From Flavobacteriaceae bacterium F08102 (GTDB lineage: Bacteria > Bacteroidota > Bacteroidia > Flavobacteriales > Flavobacteriaceae): a stretch of DNA of 64,000 nt. Below the pieces are notes generated by a model that worked only from the letters and a program-made list of their open reading frames with translations, searched no databases and had not been told where the DNA came from. The translations under genes and the position numbers were made by a program. Below are positions 8,727 to 16,966 of the stretch, piece after piece (position 1 is the stretch's first letter; each line of letters opens with the position of its first letter). The stretch lies in contig JALKAY010000001.1 in assembly GCA_023015935.1 (NCBI GenBank), forward strand, positions 682,874-746,873, given 5' to 3'.

Positions 8727-9704
8727 ATGAAAAGAATACTTACAGGAGTACAAAGTACAGGTACTCCACATCTAGGAAATTTACTCGGGGCAATTATTCC
8801 CGCAATTGAAATGGCTAATTCGCAAGAGGATGAATCATTTTTATTCATTGCTGATATGCATACCTTAACGCAAATAAAAAATGCGGATGAGGTGAGACAA
8901 AACACATATAGTGCTGCGGCAACATGGATGGCTTTTGGTTTAGACCTCAGTAAGACGGTTTTTTATCGTCAAAGTGATGTAGCAGAAGTGACAGAATTAT
9001 CTTGGTATTTAAGTTGTTTTTTTCCTTATCAACGCTTGACGTTAGCACATAGTTTTAAAGATAAGTCAGATCGATTGGCAGATGTTAATTCGGGTCTTTT
9101 TACCTACCCTATGTTAATGGCTGCAGATATATTATTATACGATGCCGAAGTTGTTCCTGTTGGAAAAGATCAATTACAACATTTAGAAATTACAAGAGAT
9201 GTAGCTAATAGATTTAATCATCAAATGGGACAAACCTTGGTTCCTCCAGAAGCAAAAATTCAAGAGAATTCAAAATGGGTTCCTGGAATTGACGGAAAGA
9301 AAATGAGTAAGTCTCGTAAAAATGAAATTAACTTATTTGTGTCGGATAAACAATTGCGCAAGCAAATAATGAAAATACAAACAGATAGTACGCCTTTAGA
9401 GGCCCCAAAAAATCCTGATACCTGTAATTTATTTACACTTTATCAGTTGGTTGCAAGCGCTGAAGAGGTGGAGAAAATGAGAGCCAATTACCTAGGAGGA
9501 AATTATGGTTTTGGACATGCTAAGCAAGCTTTTTATGAATTACTTATAGAAAAATATGCAACTGAGCGTGAGCGTTATGCTCATTATATGGCACATCCAG
9601 AAGAGATTGATGCTGCGTTAAATGCAGGTGCGATTAAGGCGCGTAAAGTAGCTAAAGAAGTGCTAAACAGAGTGCGAAAAAAACTGGGTTATACGCAGCG
9701 ATAA
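8727..9704 (+). CDS. trpS: Tryptophanyl-tRNA synthetase
   Basis: Class I aminoacyl-tRNA synthetase that charges tRNA-Trp in the cytoplasm. The 325 residues are the normal length for the bacterial enzyme. The HIGH-equivalent motif TGTPHLGN is at residues 11-18 and KMSKS near 195. The PYPMLMAADILLYDA region of the active site is also recognisable as TYPMLMAADILLYDA. It is transcribed alone and converges on the aldo/keto reductase gene, 12 bp away. Confidence 0.97.
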   Translation: MKRILTGVQSTGTPHLGNLLGAIIPAIEMANSQEDESFLFIADMHTLTQIKNADEVRQNTYSAAATWMAFGLDLSKTVFYRQSDVAEVTELSWYLSCFFPYQRLTLAHSFKDKSDRLADVNSGLFTYPMLMAADILLYDAEVVPVGKDQLQHLEITRDVANRFNHQMGQTLVPPEAKIQENSKWVPGIDGKKMSKSRKNEINLFVSDKQLRKQIMKIQTDSTPLEAPKNPDTCNLFTLYQLVASAEEVEKMRANYLGGNYGFGHAKQAFYELLIEKYATERERYAHYMAHPEEIDAALNAGAIKARKVAKEVLNRVRKKLGYTQR

Positions 9705-9716
9705 ATTTGCCTAATA

Positions 9717-10745
9717 TTAGGCTGCTGGATTGGGAATTTCTCGATGTACACTTTCAATCTGAGCGCGTATTTCAGGTGTTAAATTTAGATCAATACTTGC
9801 GATATTTTCTTTGAGTTGTTCCATTTTGGTGGCACCAATAATTGTACTCGTTACAAAGGGTAATTGATTTACAAACGCCAATGACATTTGCGCTAAACTC
9901 AAACCATTTTGGGAGGCAATTTGCGCATATTTTTCTACAGCAGTGGTTGCTTGTGGACTGCTATATCGATTATAGGCAGGAAATAAATTTACCCGTGCAT
10001 CTTTGGGTGATTTATTTAGGTATTTTCCACTTAATACGCCAAAAGCTAATGGAGAATAAGGGAGTAATCCTACATTTTCTTTTAGAAGCACTTCTGACAG
10101 TCCTATTTCCACACTTCGTTGAATGAGTGAATAGGCGTTTTGAAGGGTTACCATCCGAGGGAGTGATTTTTGTTTAGATTCTTCTAAATAACGCATGAGT
10201 CCCCAGGGAGTTTCGTTAGATACACCAATATGTCTTATTTTACCAGCTTGAATACACTCTTGAAGGGTCGTCAATACTTCTGAAAAATTATCTTCCCATT
10301 GGGTATCTTTTTGATAGGGGTACTCTCTAATTCCAAAGCAATTCGTGGGTCGTTCAGGCCAATGCAATTGATATAGATCGATATAATCGGTTTGTAAACG
10401 CTTTAAGCTGCCTTCTAGGGCCTCGTGAATTGCCATTTTAGAAAAGCCAGTTTTTCTGATATGTGCATACCCAGGCCCCGCAATTTTACTAGCTAGAATG
10501 ACTTGATCTCTATTTTTATTTTTTTTAAACCAAGACCCTATTATTTTTTCAGTGGCCCCATACGTTTCGGGCTTTCCAGGGATGGAATACATTTCTGCCG
10601 TGTCGAAAAAATTAATGCCTTGAGAAATTGCATAATCCATTTGCTCATGTGCTTCACGTAGGGTGTTTTGCTGCCCCCAAGTCATCGTTCCCAAACAAAT
10701 TTTACTTACCTTAATTTCAGTAGTTGGTAGGGTCGTGTATTTCAT
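9717..10745 (-). CDS. Aldo/keto reductase (Tas-like)
   Basis: NADP(H)-dependent oxidoreductase of the aldo/keto reductase superfamily, 342 residues. The catalytic tetrad is visible: Asp and Tyr in FFDTAEMYS (about residues 46-54), Lys in ILASKIAG near 84, and His in LYQLHWPER near 124. The C-terminal GATKMEQLKEN segment is the conserved cofactor-binding region. Length and the QLHWPERPTNCFG insert resemble the E. coli Tas and YajO branch. The substrate cannot be told from sequence. It is a single gene between trpS and pgk. Confidence 0.92.
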   Translation of the reverse strand: MKYTTLPTTEIKVSKICLGTMTWGQQNTLREAHEQMDYAISQGINFFDTAEMYSIPGKPETYGATEKIIGSWFKKNKNRDQVILASKIAGPGYAHIRKTGFSKMAIHEALEGSLKRLQTDYIDLYQLHWPERPTNCFGIREYPYQKDTQWEDNFSEVLTTLQECIQAGKIRHIGVSNETPWGLMRYLEESKQKSLPRMVTLQNAYSLIQRSVEIGLSEVLLKENVGLLPYSPLAFGVLSGKYLNKSPKDARVNLFPAYNRYSSPQATTAVEKYAQIASQNGLSLAQMSLAFVNQLPFVTSTIIGATKMEQLKENIASIDLNLTPEIRAQIESVHREIPNPAA

Positions 10746-10875
10746 ATCAATAGCATGCTAATTAACCTTAATCGGTATTAAGTCTAGATTAATAGGAGAT
10801 TAAAAGAAATTAACCTTTTCATCGAGGTCAACCTATGTGTTTTATTCGTGTTAAATTTTAAGGGTAAAAAAGCCT

Positions 10876-12066
10876 TTAGTTCATGATTGCGTCAATACCG
10901 GGTAATGTTTTACCTTCTAACATTTCTAGCATTGCACCTCCTCCTGTTGATACATAGCTTACTTTATGTTCAAAACTGAATTGTTTTACAGCGGCTACTG
11001 AATCACCACCACCAACTAAGGAAAAAGCACCTTCAGCGGTAGCATCAGCAATTGCGTTGCCTAATTCAATAGTTCCTTTTGCAAAATTTTTCATTTCAAA
11101 TACACCCAAAGGCCCGTTCCACAAAATGGTTTTTGATTGGGCTATTATAAAGGAAAACCCGACATTAGTTTTTGGCCCAACGTCAAGTCCCATCCAACCT
11201 GTTGGAATTTGATCAATAGGGACTACTTGGGTATTAGCGCTATTGTCAAAAGCGTCAGCAACAATGGCATCAATTGGTAAATGGATTTTAGTTCCTTTGC
11301 TTTTTGCTTCATTTAGAATTTCAATCGCTAAGTTTAATTTATCATCTTCAACTAACGAATCTCCTATAGAGCCTCCTTGTGCTTTAATAAAAGTAAAAGT
11401 CATGCCGCCACCAATAATAATGTGATCAACTTTGCCTAATATATTTTTAATAATTCCAATTTTAGAAGACACTTTGGCACCACCTAATATAGCGGTAACG
11501 GGTTTTTCACTATCATTCAAAACTTTTTCAATACTTTCAATTTCGGTCGCTAGTAAGAGCCCAAAACACTTTTTATTCTCAAAGAATTGAGCGATAATAG
11601 CGGTAGAAGCATGTGCTCTATGTGCGGTTCCAAAGGCGTCATTTACATAGATGTCCCCCAATTGAGCTAGTTTTTTTGCAAATTCTTTATCTCCTGCGGC
11701 TTCTTCTTTATAAAATCGTAAATTTTCAAGTAAAAGGACTTCTCCTGGTTTTAAGTTATTTGAAGCCTCAATGGCTTTTTCTCCGATACAATCTTCCACA
11801 AATTTTACCTTTACACCCAGTATATCACTTACACTTTGTACGATGTGTGAAAGTGATAATTTTGGGTCTACCATTCCTTTTGGTCGTCCTAAATGAGACA
11901 TTAACACACAGCTTCCTCCGTCTTCTAAAATTTTCGTGATAGTTGGTTTAGCTGCTGTGATCCTAGTTGGATCTGTTACCTGAAAATCATCGTTGAGAGG
12001 GACGTTAAAATCTACACGTATCAGCGCTTTTTTATCTTTAAAATTAAAATCTTTAATTGTAATCAT
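10876..12066 (-). CDS. pgk: Phosphoglycerate kinase
   Basis: Glycolytic enzyme that transfers phosphate between 1,3-bisphosphoglycerate and ADP. The 396 residues have the normal length. RVDFNVPL is near residue 18, the substrate-binding SHLGRPKG near 58, and the nucleotide-binding GGGDSVAAV and STGGGA near the end. I use the ATG at 12066 (MITIKDF) rather than one 7 codons upstream, because it gives the conserved N-terminus and lies 18 nt after TATCTTTG. Upstream on the same strand lies the four-unit RNA cluster, whose last terminator stops about 165 bp before this gene. Confidence 0.97.
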   Translation of the reverse strand: MITIKDFNFKDKKALIRVDFNVPLNDDFQVTDPTRITAAKPTITKILEDGGSCVLMSHLGRPKGMVDPKLSLSHIVQSVSDILGVKVKFVEDCIGEKAIEASNNLKPGEVLLLENLRFYKEEAAGDKEFAKKLAQLGDIYVNDAFGTAHRAHASTAIIAQFFENKKCFGLLLATEIESIEKVLNDSEKPVTAILGGAKVSSKIGIIKNILGKVDHIIIGGGMTFTFIKAQGGSIGDSLVEDDKLNLAIEILNEAKSKGTKIHLPIDAIVADAFDNSANTQVVPIDQIPTGWMGLDVGPKTNVGFSFIIAQSKTILWNGPLGVFEMKNFAKGTIELGNAIADATAEGAFSLVGGGDSVAAVKQFSFEHKVSYVSTGGGAMLEMLEGKTLPGIDAIMN

Positions 12067-12084
12067 TGAAAAAAAATTAGATTT

Positions 12085-12092
12085 CAAAGATA
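12085..12092 (-). promoter_or_regulatory. Promoter -7 box of pgk
   Basis: TATCTTTG on the minus strand, 18 nt before the pgk ATG. No clear TTG is seen upstream at the usual spacing. Confidence 0.45.
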
Positions 12093-12229
12093 CTTTTTTT
12101 TTAGGATAGAAAGAAAGGAAATAGCGAAGAGTAAAAGGTGAATCTTGAGGAAAGTAAATCTGCGTAGGCTATGTATTTTTGCCATGAAAAAATATACTAC
12201 AATAAAGTAAATATGGGACATATTTAATT

Positions 12230-12256
12230 AAAAAAGCCTGCAAAAGCAGGCTTTTT
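12230..12256 (-). terminator. Terminator of RNA unit A
   Basis: AGCCTGC-tttt-GCAGGCT hairpin with a run of six T on the minus strand. The plus strand has five T, so it may act both ways. Confidence 0.75.
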
Positions 12257-12482
12257 AAAAAATCACGAGACGTCATTAAATACGACTCGTTAACTTCCTT
12301 TAACTTAGGGGAAAAAGGAGATTAGTAATATGGGGTTTTGTTCATAGCATTTTCCCGTATTTTTTGCGACTGAAAGGTTGATTAGACCTTTCGGATATAG
12401 AACAATTAGGGGGGGTGTTTTCCTACTCATTACGGGATTATTTTTTTCTTTTTTTTTATTGCTAGTGTTGACGGGGCTTGAC
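12230..12482 (-). ncRNA. Predicted structured small RNA, unit A of four
   Basis: Last unit of a minus-strand tandem cluster. Read 5' to 3' on the minus strand it has an A-rich tract, GTAGGA, ATTGTTCTAT, a 7-bp hairpin (arms at 12386-12392 and 12372-12378), TCGCAAAAAA, then the conserved CGGGAAAATGCTATGAA. It ends in a GC hairpin followed by six U (12230-12256). A further pairing CCCGTA/TACGGG could close the hairpin module. No protein frame is shared with unit B. The 5' end is not defined by a promoter match, so the right boundary is approximate. Confidence 0.6.
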
Positions 12483-12566
12483 GAAGTAGAATTATGAATG
12501 CTAAATTTTAGATCCAAAAAAATGTTGGAAAAAGTTCGTTGTGTAAACTTCTGCAGGATCTAACAT

Positions 12567-12590
12567 AAAAAAGCCTGCATGAGCAGGCTC
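12567..12590 (-). terminator. Terminator of RNA unit B
   Basis: AGCCTGC-tcat-GCAGGCT hairpin followed by T6 on the minus strand. The plus-strand tail (TCTTTAAAA) is weaker, which indicates minus-strand direction. Confidence 0.75.
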
Positions 12591-12812
12591 TTTAAAATTA
12601 CGTAAACTATTTTGCATGATAATTTCCTCAATCTTAGGGGAGAAAGGAGATTAGTAATATGGGTATTTTTTCATAGCATTTTTCCCGTATTTTTTGCGAC
12701 TGAAAGGTTGATTAGACCCTTCGTATATAGAACAATTAGGGGAGGTGTTTTCCTACCAAATTACGGTATTAATTTTTTTTTTTTTTGATTGCTTGAGTTG
12801 ACCGGGCTTGAC
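12567..12812 (-). ncRNA. Predicted structured small RNA, unit B of four
   Basis: Close copy of unit A over the core. The hairpin arms are at 12716-12722 and 12702-12708. One base differs from unit A so that the minus-strand RNA keeps a G-U pair, whereas a plus-strand RNA would have an A-C mismatch. This supports transcription from the minus strand. The conserved CGGGAAAAATGCTATGAA and the downstream segment CTAATCTCCTTT are shared with A. It ends in a hairpin plus six U. A one-base length difference just before GTAGGA rules out a conserved protein. Confidence 0.6.
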
Positions 12813-12919
12813 ATTGAAGAGTTTTAAGTAAAATACCTTAATTATTTTAACGGATTAATAAAGCAGAAAAAGTTTGTCGTGGAAAAAAACCAATAAAAGT
12901 TGTAATATAATCTTGATTG

Positions 12920-12938
12920 TTTATTCCAAATGGAATAA
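12920..12938. promoter_or_regulatory. Inverted repeat between RNA units C and B
   Basis: TTATTCC-aaat-GGAATAA, a perfect 7-bp palindrome lying next to the terminator of unit C and upstream of unit B. It could be an operator or part of the B promoter. No function can be assigned. Confidence 0.35.
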
Positions 12939-12963
12939 AATAAAGCCTGCAAGAGCAGGCTTT
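12936..12963 (-). terminator. Terminator of RNA unit C
   Basis: AAAGCCTGC-tctt-GCAGGCTTT hairpin followed by an interrupted T tract (TTTATTTTA) on the minus strand. The plus strand has only three T. Confidence 0.65.
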
Positions 12964-13212
12964 AGTCAACATATACGCAGGATTAACTTGCGTGTTGTGT
13001 CATTCAAATCGAGCAGTTAAAGAATCCACTCGATGTGCAAAGGGAACTCTTTTTCATAGCATTTTCCCTATTACTTTTTTTACGACGTAAGCGGATGTTA
13101 CTCCGCTACAACTATAAAACAATCTCACCGCCAAAAGTCCTACTTGTTTTTGTGATTATTTTGATTTTTATTTTTTTCTAAACGATTTTTCGCATAGTTA
13201 TTGACTTCGACA
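12936..13212 (-). ncRNA. Predicted structured small RNA, unit C of four
   Basis: Third unit with the same order of parts but diverged sequence: A-rich tract, GTAGGA, ATTGTTTTATA, hairpin, TCGTAAAAAAA, and GGGAAAATGCTATGAA. Its hairpin arms (AGCGGA at 13090-13095 and TCCGCT at 13102-13107) differ completely from those of A and B, yet pair perfectly and sit at the same place. This compensatory change implies selection for structure. A second hairpin (AGGGAA 13041-13046 with TTCCCT 13064-13069) presents the conserved ATGCTATGAA in its loop. It ends at the terminator 12936-12963. Confidence 0.58.
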
Positions 13213-13234
13213 GCGTATTGATTTGTTTAAACTC

Positions 13235-13266
13235 AAAAAAAAGCCCACGGAAGTGGGCTTTTTTTT
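13235..13266 (-). terminator. Terminator of RNA unit D (bidirectional)
   Basis: GCCCAC-ttcc-GTGGGC hairpin flanked by eight A on one side and eight T on the other, so it can stop transcription in either direction. Confidence 0.75.
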
Positions 13267-13500
13267 CTAAACTAACTAAACTATCAAACTTAAACTATTC
13301 TGTTATTTTCATTTTTTCTATCTTGTAAAAGATATTTGTTCGGGGTTTTAAAGTTGTGAATTATTCTTTTTTATTTTTTGCGATTTTGCGTTGTTGTAAC
13401 GCTACATCAATAAAACAATCATCTTTAAAAAATTCCTACCACCATTTAAATAAAAAAATGATTTTTTTCTAAAAAAGTGCGTGATTGTTGGCTTTGAGAA
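13235..13500 (-). ncRNA. Predicted structured small RNA, unit D of four (most diverged)
   Basis: First unit in transcription order. It keeps GTAGGA, GATTGTTTTATTGATGTAG, a hairpin (GCGTT 13388-13392 with AACGC 13398-13402) and TCGCAAAAAATA, but lacks the GGGAAAATGCTATGAA block seen in A-C. It shares the flank GATTGTTTTAT-x-TGTAGCG with unit C. It ends in a strong GC hairpin with eight U. Assignment rests on the shared order of motifs and a third version of the paired stem. Confidence 0.5.
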
Positions 13501-13572
13501 TAGATAATTTTTTTAGGGATGTATGTATTAAGGGATTTTTGAGTATATTTAACCAACTTAATTTTTATAGAT

Positions 13573-14037
13573 ATGGCTATTAAAAGTTTTCAAGGGGCAA
13601 GGAAGCAATCAAAAAAGGAGGAAATTAAACCTGCAATTGTTTCAGATATAATGAGTACTAAATTAATTACCTTTAAACCGAATCAATTGGTGTCTGAGGT
13701 TATGGAAATCCTTATTAAGAATCGGATTTCTGGTGGTCCAGTGGTCAATGATCAAAATGAACTACTCGGGATAATATCAGAAGGTGATTGTATAAAACAA
13801 ATTTCTGAAAGTCGTTATTACAATATGCCTATTGACAATGATACGGTAGATAAGCATATGGTTAAGGATGTAGAAACTATCGATGGAAATCTCAATATAT
13901 TTGACGCGGCAAAAAAGTTTCTCGAATCTAAACGCAGACGTTTTCCCATTCTTAAAAATGGAAAATTAGTTGGACAAATTAGTCAAAAAGACATTTTAAT
14001 TGCAGCTTTAAAACAAAAGGGACAAAATTGGAAATAG
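13573..14037 (+). CDS. CBS-domain pair protein
   Basis: Cytoplasmic protein of 154 residues made almost only of two CBS domains in tandem, a fold that usually binds adenine nucleotides. The first repeat covers about residues 22-75 (VSDIMSTKLITFKPNQ, then GGPVVND and ELLGIISEGD). The second covers about 92-150 (VDKHMVKDVETIDGN, then RRFPILKNGKLVGQISQKDI). No catalytic domain is attached, so it probably senses nucleotides or regulates a partner. The basic N-terminal 20 residues are unassigned. It ends 1 bp before the convergent VTT gene and is divergent from the RNA cluster. Confidence 0.88.
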   Translation: MAIKSFQGARKQSKKEEIKPAIVSDIMSTKLITFKPNQLVSEVMEILIKNRISGGPVVNDQNELLGIISEGDCIKQISESRYYNMPIDNDTVDKHMVKDVETIDGNLNIFDAAKKFLESKRRRFPILKNGKLVGQISQKDILIAALKQKGQNWK

Positions 14038-14038
14038 T

Positions 14039-14620
14039 TTAACTAAGCAAGGCAAACAATCCTTTTCCGAAATAAACATAACAGGAAACAAGAATCAATT
14101 CTCCAATAAAAATCCCACTTAAAAAATACTTTAACGGCATTTTTACAAGTCCAGCAACATAGCAAATCATATCTGTAGGCACAAAGGGGAAGAATGACCA
14201 GCCAATCACAAAATACATCGCTTTGGGGTGTTGAAGTCTTTTTTTCCATTGTGCAATCTTTTTAGGAAACTTTGCTTCTAAGTACGGCCCAAAACCTAAC
14301 CAATCTGCGAAAAAATAAAGTCCTATCGCGGCACACATAATTCCAGTCATGGAAATTAGTAAAACCCAAATAGGATGATGTGGAAATAAAAGTCCACCTG
14401 CAATTACGAAGGGTGTACTAGGAATAAGAAAAAGGCCTCTAAACAAGCTTAATAATCCATAGACAAAAAGCATTTCATGCTGATATTGCTTAATAAAATT
14501 GACTAGAAATTCAGGTTCAATACTTTTTGGATTTATGATAATTCCAAGTAAGATTGTTAATATTAATATCCCCCAAAATGAAGCGGTAATCTTTTTTATT
14601 TGTGTTTTAGTGAATCCCAT
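14039..14620 (-). CDS. VTT/DedA-like (TVP38/TMEM64) membrane protein
   Basis: Integral membrane protein of 193 residues with four to five predicted helices and a VTT (SNARE-associated Golgi) domain. The re-entrant-loop signature with glycines and prolines is seen as FLIPSTPFVIAGGLLFPHHP near residue 65, and the second half carries FFPFVPTDMICYVAGL. Bacterial members are linked to lipid or small-molecule transport, but no substrate can be given. TAATTTTG lies 10 nt before the ATG on the minus strand. It is a single gene, convergent with the CBS gene. Confidence 0.85.
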   Translation of the reverse strand: MGFTKTQIKKITASFWGILILTILLGIIINPKSIEPEFLVNFIKQYQHEMLFVYGLLSLFRGLFLIPSTPFVIAGGLLFPHHPIWVLLISMTGIMCAAIGLYFFADWLGFGPYLEAKFPKKIAQWKKRLQHPKAMYFVIGWSFFPFVPTDMICYVAGLVKMPLKYFLSGIFIGELILVSCYVYFGKGLFALLS

Positions 14621-15211
14621 ATGTACATCGCAAAATTATAGGTTTATTACCATATAATTTTGATAAATTTTCATCAGTTAGGTCCGCACTTGTAATTTAA
14701 ATGCGAGGGTGCTTTTAGTTCATCTACTTTTTGCCGTGTACTCCTTCTTTTTTTTGATCTATAGGCTGTAATTATCCAATAACCGGCTAAAGAATAGGTG
14801 TCAAATAGGATTAGGTTTGTTGGGCTTTTGAGAAGATAATGGTTGATTCAGCAGGTCTTGGTTACTGCATTTTAATACTCATATTGTTTAAGAAGCATAA
14901 GAATGATTGTATAGCACATTGCCTATGGGTTCATGAGAGCTATTACACTACGTTTAAAAAGTGTTATTAGTTAACGCTAATTGTGCCAATGGTAAAATAT
15001 AATTTAGTTTGTAGTTTAGGCTAAAATGGACACTTAAACCTTGTAAGCAAGATGGAAAGCGGCATTATTAAGATTTAAAAATTGAATAAAATGGTTGCTT
15101 AGAATGATTTCAATCAGTTTTTTACGCGGGATACTACATGGATTACTGGAAAATAATATACTTTTAATAAAATAAATACGTTATAAGTTTAGCATTATTA
15201 AGATTTCTAGT
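14621..15211. other. Intergenic region, 591 bp, no gene seen
   Basis: Lies between the divergent VTT and MORN genes. No open frame longer than about 30 codons with a plausible start. TAnnTTTG matches at 14655-14662 and 14812-14819 (plus) lack a TTG partner and may be chance in AT-rich DNA. No terminator or repeat is evident. Confidence 0.4.
14631..14638 (-). promoter_or_regulatory. Promoter -7 box of the VTT gene
   Basis: TAATTTTG on the minus strand, 10 nt before the ATG at 14620, implying a very short leader. Confidence 0.4.
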
Positions 15212-15727
15212 ATGAAAAACATATTGTTTTTGTTATTAATTTCTCCTCTTTTGGGTTTTACACAAAACCAAACAGGTGCTGCTAGTGGAGGGACAGTTGT
15301 TGAAAAATGTATTGTTGGTGATTGTATGAATGGAGAAGGAACCATGCAATATAAAACGGGGGTGTATAAAGGTCACTGGTCAAATGGATTAAGAGACGGA
15401 AAAGGAACGTACACTTGGAACAATGGTGACGTTTATACGGGATCTTGGTCAAAGGACAAGCGCCACGGTTATGGAGAATATGTGTGGCATGATGGTTCAA
15501 AGTACCATGGAAATTACAGTTATGGAGTTCGCAGTGGTTATGGAATTTATTATTATACCAACGGAACACGTTATGAAGGAACTTGGCAAAATAACCTTAA
15601 GCATGGGATTGCCAATTATTACAATAAGCAAAGTGTCAATTATGGCGGCAAATACATCAATAACGAATACGTAGAAGGAACGGGTATTACGAAAAGTTTA
15701 TTCGAATCTCAAGTTTCTGGAAATTAA
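15212..15727 (+). CDS. Secreted MORN-repeat protein
   Basis: Exported protein of 171 residues with a signal peptide (MKNILFLLLISPLLGFTQ, cleavage near residue 18) and about five MORN repeats. The repeats have the pattern Y-x-G-x-W-x-(N/D)-G-x-x-x-G-x-G and run from GDCMNGEGTMQY near residue 37 to the GGKYINNEYVEGTG end. MORN repeats form a beta-sheet that mediates lipid or protein contact; no enzyme domain is present. The role in the envelope is unknown. It is followed by a strong terminator, so it is probably a single-gene unit. Confidence 0.88.
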   Translation: MKNILFLLLISPLLGFTQNQTGAASGGTVVEKCIVGDCMNGEGTMQYKTGVYKGHWSNGLRDGKGTYTWNNGDVYTGSWSKDKRHGYGEYVWHDGSKYHGNYSYGVRSGYGIYYYTNGTRYEGTWQNNLKHGIANYYNKQSVNYGGKYINNEYVEGTGITKSLFESQVSGN

Positions 15728-15795
15728 TGTAAGAATAGCCTATTTAATACGACCTATCGCAGAGTGATCCTAGTCACTTCTTTTTTATAGCAATT

Positions 15796-15831
15796 TCCCG
15801 TTTTTAATTAGATTAAAAGCGGGATTTTTTT
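15796..15831 (+). terminator. Terminator after the MORN gene
   Basis: TCCCG-tt-TTTAAT-tag-ATTAAA-ag-CGGGA stem followed by seven T on the plus strand. It lies just before the glycosyltransferase gene. The minus strand next to it reads CGGGAAATTGCTATAAA, resembling the motif in RNA units A-C. Confidence 0.75.
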
Positions 15832-15838
15832 ACTTTCG

Positions 15839-16966
15839 TTGAAATTTCCGATTGTGCCAAGAATTATTTTCTCTGTAAGTAATGATCTATCTACCGACCA
15901 GCGGGTGCATAAAATATGTACGGCTTTTCAAAAGTTGGGGTATGAAGTGTTGTTAGTTGGTAGAAAGCGCCGGGATAGTTTACCTTTAAAGAGGTCCTAT
16001 AAAACACATCGGATGCGTTTGGTGTTTTCACGCGGTTTTTTGTTTTATGCAGAGTTCAGTAAGCGCTTGTTTATTACCTTATTGTTTTCTAGAAAAAACG
16101 TTCTTTATGCGAATGACTTAGACACTTTATTGCCAAATTTTTTAATATCAAAATTGACCGGAACGAAGTTGATTTACGACAGTCATGAGTTGTTTTCTGA
16201 AATCCCTGAACTTCAAAATAGGTCCTTCGTTAAGCGAGTTTGGTTAGCGATTGAAAGACTTATTTTTAAGCGATTAAAAAATGTAATAACGGTTAATGAG
16301 CACATTGCAGGTTATTATGAAGAAACGTATGGGGTGCCTGTTAATGTTGTTCGTAATTTAGCCCCTTTCCTTCCAAAGGAAACTCCAGATTTTAGTTTGG
16401 CAAAAGAAATCAAGGGAAATCGTAAAATGTTAATTTTACAAGGTTCTGGAATTAATCGAGATCGTGGAGCTGAAGAGGCGGTTAAAATGATGCAATATTT
16501 AGAAAATACGGTACTATATATTGTTGGTAGTGGAGATGTTGTTCCTGAATTAAAACGGTTGGTTACTGAATTACACATCGAACATAAAGTGCAGTTTTTG
16601 CCAAAAATGCCTTATGACGATATGATGGAGTATACCAAAATTGCAGACCTAGGATTGTCCTTAGATAAATCGACCAATTTAAATTATCAGTTCAGTTTGC
16701 CAAATAAAGTATTTGATTACATTCAGGCTAGAACACCTTTATTGGTTAGTCCAGTTGCAGAAGTAAAACAATTAGTTGAGTCCTGTGATATAGGTTATGT
16801 TATAAACACGTTTAATCCCGAATCAATGGCAACTATTGTGAAGGAGTTGTTGGCAGATCAGGCGTGTTTAAAGCGTTGGAATAAAAACTTAGATGAAGCG
16901 GCTTTGAGATATAATTGGGAAAAGGAAGTTGAAAAATTAATTGAAATTGAAAAACGTCTAAGTTAA
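15839..16966 (+). CDS. Glycosyltransferase, family 4 (GT-B)
   Basis: Cytoplasmic or membrane-associated glycosyltransferase of the GT-B fold, 375 residues from the TTG at 15839. A GTG at 15854 (giving VPRIIFSVSNDLSTDQR) may be the true start, because a TACTTTCG box ends at 15838. Features are the N-terminal acceptor domain with SNDLSTDQRVHKI, the interdomain region near residue 195 (LILQGSGINRDRG), and a C-terminal nucleotide-sugar region with SLPNKVFDYIQARTPLLVS. The donor and acceptor are unknown. Its stop overlaps the end of the convergent GT2 gene by 4 bp. A role in surface polysaccharide is inferred. Confidence 0.88.
   Translation: MKFPIVPRIIFSVSNDLSTDQRVHKICTAFQKLGYEVLLVGRKRRDSLPLKRSYKTHRMRLVFSRGFLFYAEFSKRLFITLLFSRKNVLYANDLDTLLPNFLISKLTGTKLIYDSHELFSEIPELQNRSFVKRVWLAIERLIFKRLKNVITVNEHIAGYYEETYGVPVNVVRNLAPFLPKETPDFSLAKEIKGNRKMLILQGSGINRDRGAEEAVKMMQYLENTVLYIVGSGDVVPELKRLVTELHIEHKVQFLPKMPYDDMMEYTKIADLGLSLDKSTNLNYQFSLPNKVFDYIQARTPLLVSPVAEVKQLVESCDIGYVINTFNPESMATIVKELLADQACLKRWNKNLDEAALRYNWEKEVEKLIEIEKRLS

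Noticed and set aside
12329-12346. Plus-strand mini-frames of five codons after AGGAG in units A and B (12330 and 12659)
   Set aside because: Unit C has no ATG at the same place and the strand evidence points to minus-strand RNA. Short frames of this size are expected by chance.
12305-12517. 70-codon minus-strand frame across RNA unit A
   Set aside because: Unit B, nearly identical in nucleotides, lacks the ATG and has a one-base shift just before GTAGGA. The frame is not preserved, whereas the stem pairing is. A conserved RNA explains the region better than a protein.
12230-13500. CRISPR array or insertion-sequence remnant
   Set aside because: Repeat units are 300 bp or longer, few and diverged, with no constant short repeats, no transposase fragments and no terminal inverted repeats or target duplications.
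14655-14819. TAnnTTTG boxes in the VTT-MORN gap as promoters of an unknown RNA
   Set aside because: Neither has a TTG at the right distance, and no structure or terminator follows. Chance matches are expected at this AT content.
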